Source of the DNA: Betaproteobacteria bacterium
GTDB taxonomy: Bacteria; Pseudomonadota; Gammaproteobacteria; Burkholderiales; SG8-39
DNA length: 9,148 bases
Assembly: GCA_004298295.1 (NCBI GenBank)
Contig: SCUH01000186.1
Span: 1-9,148, forward strand
Direction of reading: 5' to 3'
In this document: piece after piece, positions 6,715 to 9,148 of the stretch
Layout of the letters: every line of letters begins with the position of its first letter
Position numbering within the stretch: the first letter of the stretch is position 1
Translations under genes and position numbers: made by a program
Notes under the pieces: model-generated
Told to the model about the DNA's origin: nothing
Seen by the model: only the letters and a program-made list of their open reading frames with translations
Databases searched by the model: none

Positions 6715-6737
6715 CCGCGTTGAGAACGATTCCGCTC

Positions 6738-8189
6738 ATGGAGCTGCTGACCCTTTCGCGGGCGGCGCGCCTCGCCGGCGTCACGCGCGGTGTGCTGCAG
6801 AAGATGGTCCGGGATGGCGAGCTCGCCTCCTTCGAGGGCCTGGTGCGGATCGACGCCCTGGTGCGGGCCTTTCCGGAGGCGGCGCTCGAGGACAACGCCG
6901 AGCTGGCGCGCGTCAGCGGGATCAAGGAGCGGGCCTTTGCGCGGCGCGTCTACGAGCGCGCGCTGCCCGACAAGGAGGTGCTGGCGGCCCGCCTGGGCGC
7001 GCTCAGCCTCGAACTCGCAGAAGCCAGGACACGGGCGGCGCGGTTCCAGGCGCTGCTCGGCAACCTCAGGCAGCGGCTCGAAGGGCAGGCGCTCGGCGCG
7101 TGGCTGCAACAGGAACTGGAGGCGGGCATGGCTGCAAGCGAAGACGAGCGCCGCGTGCTGGCGCAGGACGGCGTGATGCGCGTCATGGCGCCGCACGTGA
7201 AGCTCGTGCCCGACGGCCAGGAATTCTTCGTCGAGGGCGTGGATACGGTGCTCGAGGCGGCGCTGCACGCGGGCCTTGGCATGGCCTACGGCTGCAGCGC
7301 GGGCAACTGCGGCGAGTGCAAGGCGCGCGTCGTCGCCGGCAGCGTGCGGCAGGTGCGCCACCACGACTACCGCCTGAGCGAGGCCGAAAAGGCGCAGGGT
7401 TTCGCCCTGCTTTGCTGCTGCACGGCGCTCACCGACCTGGTGCTCGAGGCCAAGGTGGCGCGCTTCGCCCACGACATCCCGCTGCAGAGCATCACGGCGC
7501 ACGTCAGAAAGATGGACCGCCTGAGCCCGGAGGTGATGCAGCTGGAATTGCTCACGCCGCGCACCGACCGGCTGCGCTTTCTCGCCGGGCAGAGTGCGCG
7601 CATCGAGCTCGGCGGGGCTGTCGCGACCTGGCCGATCGCCAGCTGCCCGTGCGAGGAACGCAGGCTCCAGTTCCATGTGCGCCGCCTGCCGGGCAACGTG
7701 CAATCGGATTACGTTTTCGACCGGCTCCGGGTCGGCGAGGCCGTCCAGGTTTCTGGACCGGTGGGTGATTTCGTGCTGCGCGAGGACGGCGCGCGCCCGC
7801 TCGTGTTCATCGCCTGGGGCTGGCAGGGCTTCGCGCCGGTGAAGAGCGTGATCGAGCATGCGCTGGCGCAGGAGGCCGCCGAGTCGATCGATCTCTGCTG
7901 GATCGGTGCTTACGCCACCGATCACTATCATCCGAAGCTGTGCCGCTCCTGGGCCGAGGCGATCGACAACTTTCGCTACACGCCGCTCATCGCCGGCGCC
8001 GGGCTGCACAGCGAGGTGACGCAGACCGTGCGCGGCGCGCTCGCCGCCGCGCTGCGCGAGGTGCACCCGCTGGCGCAGCGCGACGTCTATGTCGCCGGCG
8101 ATTGCGCGCAGGTGGCGGCCTCGCGCGCCTACCTCGAAGAGCAAGGGCTGCCGCCGGCACAACTGGTCACCTGGGATGCGCACGGATGA
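6738..8189 (+). CDS. Fusion protein: MerR-like HTH, coiled region, [2Fe-2S] ferredoxin, FNR-like reductase
   Basis: This 483-residue protein has four parts. Residues 4-45 resemble a MerR/excisionase-type winged helix-turn-helix (LTLSRAARLAGVTRGVLQK, then a GELASFEGLVRIDAL wing). Residues about 78-135 are helical and charged, probably a coiled coil. Residues about 150-240 are a plant-type [2Fe-2S] ferredoxin with C186-x4-C191-x2-C194 and a fourth ligand in C226-C228. Residues about 245-483 follow the ferredoxin-reductase fold, like the ferredoxin-fused CDP-6-deoxyglucoseen-reductase type. The hallmark motifs are altered: the FAD motif RxYS reads ATWP (296-299), the NAD(P) loop GGTGFAP reads WGWQGFAP (360-367), and CGPP near the end reads AGDC (453-456). 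It should carry one [2Fe-2S] cluster; flavin and pyridine nucleotide binding are doubtful. The ATG at 6738 was preferred to the TTG at 6720 because of the -10 box. It overlaps the next gene by four bases. Confidence 0.85.
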   Translation: MELLTLSRAARLAGVTRGVLQKMVRDGELASFEGLVRIDALVRAFPEAALEDNAELARVSGIKERAFARRVYERALPDKEVLAARLGALSLELAEARTRAARFQALLGNLRQRLEGQALGAWLQQELEAGMAASEDERRVLAQDGVMRVMAPHVKLVPDGQEFFVEGVDTVLEAALHAGLGMAYGCSAGNCGECKARVVAGSVRQVRHHDYRLSEAEKAQGFALLCCCTALTDLVLEAKVARFAHDIPLQSITAHVRKMDRLSPEVMQLELLTPRTDRLRFLAGQSARIELGGAVATWPIASCPCEERRLQFHVRRLPGNVQSDYVFDRLRVGEAVQVSGPVGDFVLREDGARPLVFIAWGWQGFAPVKSVIEHALAQEAAESIDLCWIGAYATDHYHPKLCRSWAEAIDNFRYTPLIAGAGLHSEVTQTVRGALAAALREVHPLAQRDVYVAGDCAQVAASRAYLEEQGLPPAQLVTWDAHG

Positions 8190-8410
8190 CCTATTTCGTC
8201 TACCGGCTGTTCGAGCAGCCTCTGCGCCGCGTCGAGCCCATCGGCGCATTCGAGCGCTATGCCGAGGCGAGCCGGTTCGCTAAGGCGAGACGCGCCGAGG
8301 AGACCGCGGACCGTTCGATCCGGATCGTGTTCGGCGCCAACGCGCTGGAGGCGGAGGAGGCGCTCATGAACCCGCAGCCGCCGCCGCCGCGCATCGGCGA
8401 CGACTACTGA
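8186..8410 (+). CDS. Small conserved-looking hypothetical protein (74 aa)
   Basis: The ATG overlaps the TGA of the fusion gene (ATGA, 8186-8189), so the two are translationally coupled. The 74-residue product begins MTYFVYRLFEQPLRRVEPIG and has a charged middle (FERYAEASRFAKARRAEE). A strand-like stretch follows (RSIRIVFGANALEAEEAL), and the end is Pro-rich and acidic (PPPPRIGDDY). It has no cysteine, signal peptide or membrane segment, so it is a soluble cytoplasmic protein without a cofactor of its own. I do not recognise a named family. Codon use matches the neighbours and the four-base overlap is strong evidence that it is real. It may be an accessory subunit of the upstream Fe-S protein. 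Confidence 0.8.
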   Translation: MTYFVYRLFEQPLRRVEPIGAFERYAEASRFAKARRAEETADRSIRIVFGANALEAEEALMNPQPPPPRIGDDY

Positions 8411-8443
8411 AGGCCGTGCGAGCTCCGGGCGCGATGACCCGCG

Positions 8444-8449
8444 TAGAAT
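8444..8449 (+). promoter_or_regulatory. Possible -10 box (TAGAAT) before the last gene
   Basis: TAGAAT lies in the 54-base gap before the ATG at 8465, one mismatch from TATAAT and in the only AT-richer spot of the gap. No matching -35 is seen, and a start near 8456 would leave a very short leader. It might provide extra transcription of the last gene in addition to read-through from upstream. Confidence 0.25.
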
Positions 8450-8464
8450 GAAGCCGGCCCGGCT

Positions 8465-9148
8465 ATGCTCGATCTGAATCGCCTCATCGAAAGCGTGCAG
8501 CGCAATTGCGACCTCGCCGACGCGCGCCACGCGCGCGACGCGACGATGTGCAACTACCTGCTGCAGATGCGCGAGCTCTACTGCTGGGAGGAGGATCTGC
8601 CGCTCGCGGCGCAGCCTGGGCGCGAGGCGCTCGCAACCTGGCTCACCGCGCGCGAGGCGCGCTGGAACGGGCTGGAGGACCTTGAATTTGAAGCGCTTGC
8701 GCCCGCGGCGGTGCGCCACGATCCGTTTGCGCAGGCTGCGATCAACCGCGAATTGCTGCCGCACAAGCTCCTCTACAGCGCGGGCTACGGGCGCTTTCAC
8801 CGGCCGCATTTTTTCCTCGCGGCGCTCGAGCGCCGCGACACGCGCGAGGGCGTCGAGATCCTCGTCGCGGGATGCGAATACGCGCGCGATCTGGTAGCGG
8901 CGCCGGCGGCGTTTCGCGACAACACGATCGTCGTGCGACGCGAGGCGCTGCGCCGCTGGCTGTGGGAGAAGGTGGCGTTCTGGCGCTCGCGGCGCGGCGA
9001 CGGCGCGCTCGCGCGCGCGCTGGCGACCTGGGAGCTCGAGGCGGACGACGCGGCCGGGTTCGAGCGCATGGTCGCGGCCGAGACCGAAACGCTGATCCTG
9101 CACGAACTGGGCGAAGCGCGCGCCGGCGGCCTGCTCGGTGCGCGCTGG
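8465..9148 (+). CDS. Uncharacterised protein, 3' end outside window
   Basis: From the ATG at 8465 the frame is open for 228 codons to the right edge. It begins MLDLNRLIESVQRNCDLADA, then THC-free helical sequence with MCNYLLQMRELYCWEEDLP at about residues 28-46. A conserved-looking WLTAREARWNGLEDLEFEAL region follows, and later RREALRRWLWEKVAFW (about 159-174). It is rich in Trp, Arg and Glu, has only four cysteines, with none in a ferredoxin spacing, and lacks a signal peptide or membrane segments. The YLLQMRE...WE..LP pattern reminds me of an uncharacterised family that some genomes label Sfum_1244-like; I cannot confirm this. It lies 54 bases after the small hypothetical gene on the same strand and is probably in the same operon. 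No clear Shine-Dalgarno site is present. The long antisense frame over this region (8129-9103) is judged to be a shadow. Confidence 0.75.
   Translation, partial: MLDLNRLIESVQRNCDLADARHARDATMCNYLLQMRELYCWEEDLPLAAQPGREALATWLTAREARWNGLEDLEFEALAPAAVRHDPFAQAAINRELLPHKLLYSAGYGRFHRPHFFLAALERRDTREGVEILVAGCEYARDLVAAPAAFRDNTIVVRREALRRWLWEKVAFWRSRRGDGALARALATWELEADDAAGFERMVAAETETLILHELGEARAGGLLGARW

Noticed and set aside
6708..8249. 513-codon antisense frame opposite the Fe-S fusion gene
   Set aside because: Low-complexity Arg/Ala/His-rich sequence with no motifs, typical of a GC-rich shadow frame, while the + strand carries recognisable domains.
8129..9103. 324-codon antisense frame at the right end
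   Set aside because: Arg/Ala-rich shadow that crosses three + strand genes; the + strand frame from 8465 is open to the edge with balanced composition and overlaps no neighbour.
1..9148. CRISPR arrays, tRNA or rRNA genes, insertion sequences, attachment sites
   Set aside because: I saw no spaced direct repeats, no tRNA-like cloverleaf sequence, no transposase or terminal repeats; genes fill nearly the whole window.

Overview
This is a high-GC window with dense genes, short gaps and a strong preference for G or C at third codon positions. A TctC/Bug-type periplasmic receptor, the house style of the genes and a QmoB homologue suggest a proteobacterium, most likely an uncultured or sulfur-metabolising betaproteobacterium. 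That placement is inference, because the window holds no rRNA or other taxonomic marker.

Layout. (1) Bases 1-3078, + strand: a tightly packed redox operon that enters from the left edge. It holds the 3' part of a QmoB-like HdrA/MvhD flavo-iron-sulfur subunit, then an HdrC-like double-ferredoxin subunit, then an HdrB-like subunit with two complete CCG motifs. Together these look like the soluble part of a Qmo/heterodisulfide-reductase-like complex in which separate HdrC and HdrB stand where many organisms have the membrane subunit QmoC. The reading frame of hdrB continues past its amber stop for 42 coding-like codons (3079-3204). (2) Bases 3208-3315 lie between convergent genes; I see no gene and no convincing terminator there. 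(3) Bases 3316-3957, - strand: an orphan NarL/FixJ response regulator with an altered receiver pocket, preceded by two short inverted repeats. (4) Bases 4138-6621, - strand: a three-gene operon transcribed from right to left, coding for an ACMSD-like amidohydrolase, a Bug solute receptor with a hexanucleotide repeat in its signal peptide, and a GNAT acetyltransferase. (5) Bases 6622-6737: a divergent intergenic region with a TATAAT box and a small palindrome. (6) Bases 6738-9148, + strand: an unusual fusion of a MerR-like helix-turn-helix, a [2Fe-2S] ferredoxin and an FNR-like reductase. It overlaps a 74-residue hypothetical gene, followed by an uncharacterised gene that runs off the right edge.

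How the parts may work together. The first operon should move electrons between a flavin/Fe-S HdrA-type centre and an HdrB-type non-cubane Fe-S disulfide or quinone-linked site. In the Qmo family this serves APS reductase. The amidohydrolase operon looks like ordinary accessory catabolism plus uptake. The right-hand cluster is the least explained part. Its lead protein keeps all four ferredoxin cysteines but has lost the usual FNR signatures for FAD and NAD(P)H binding, and it carries a DNA-binding-like head. It could be a redox-sensing regulator or an electron carrier with an unusual donor.
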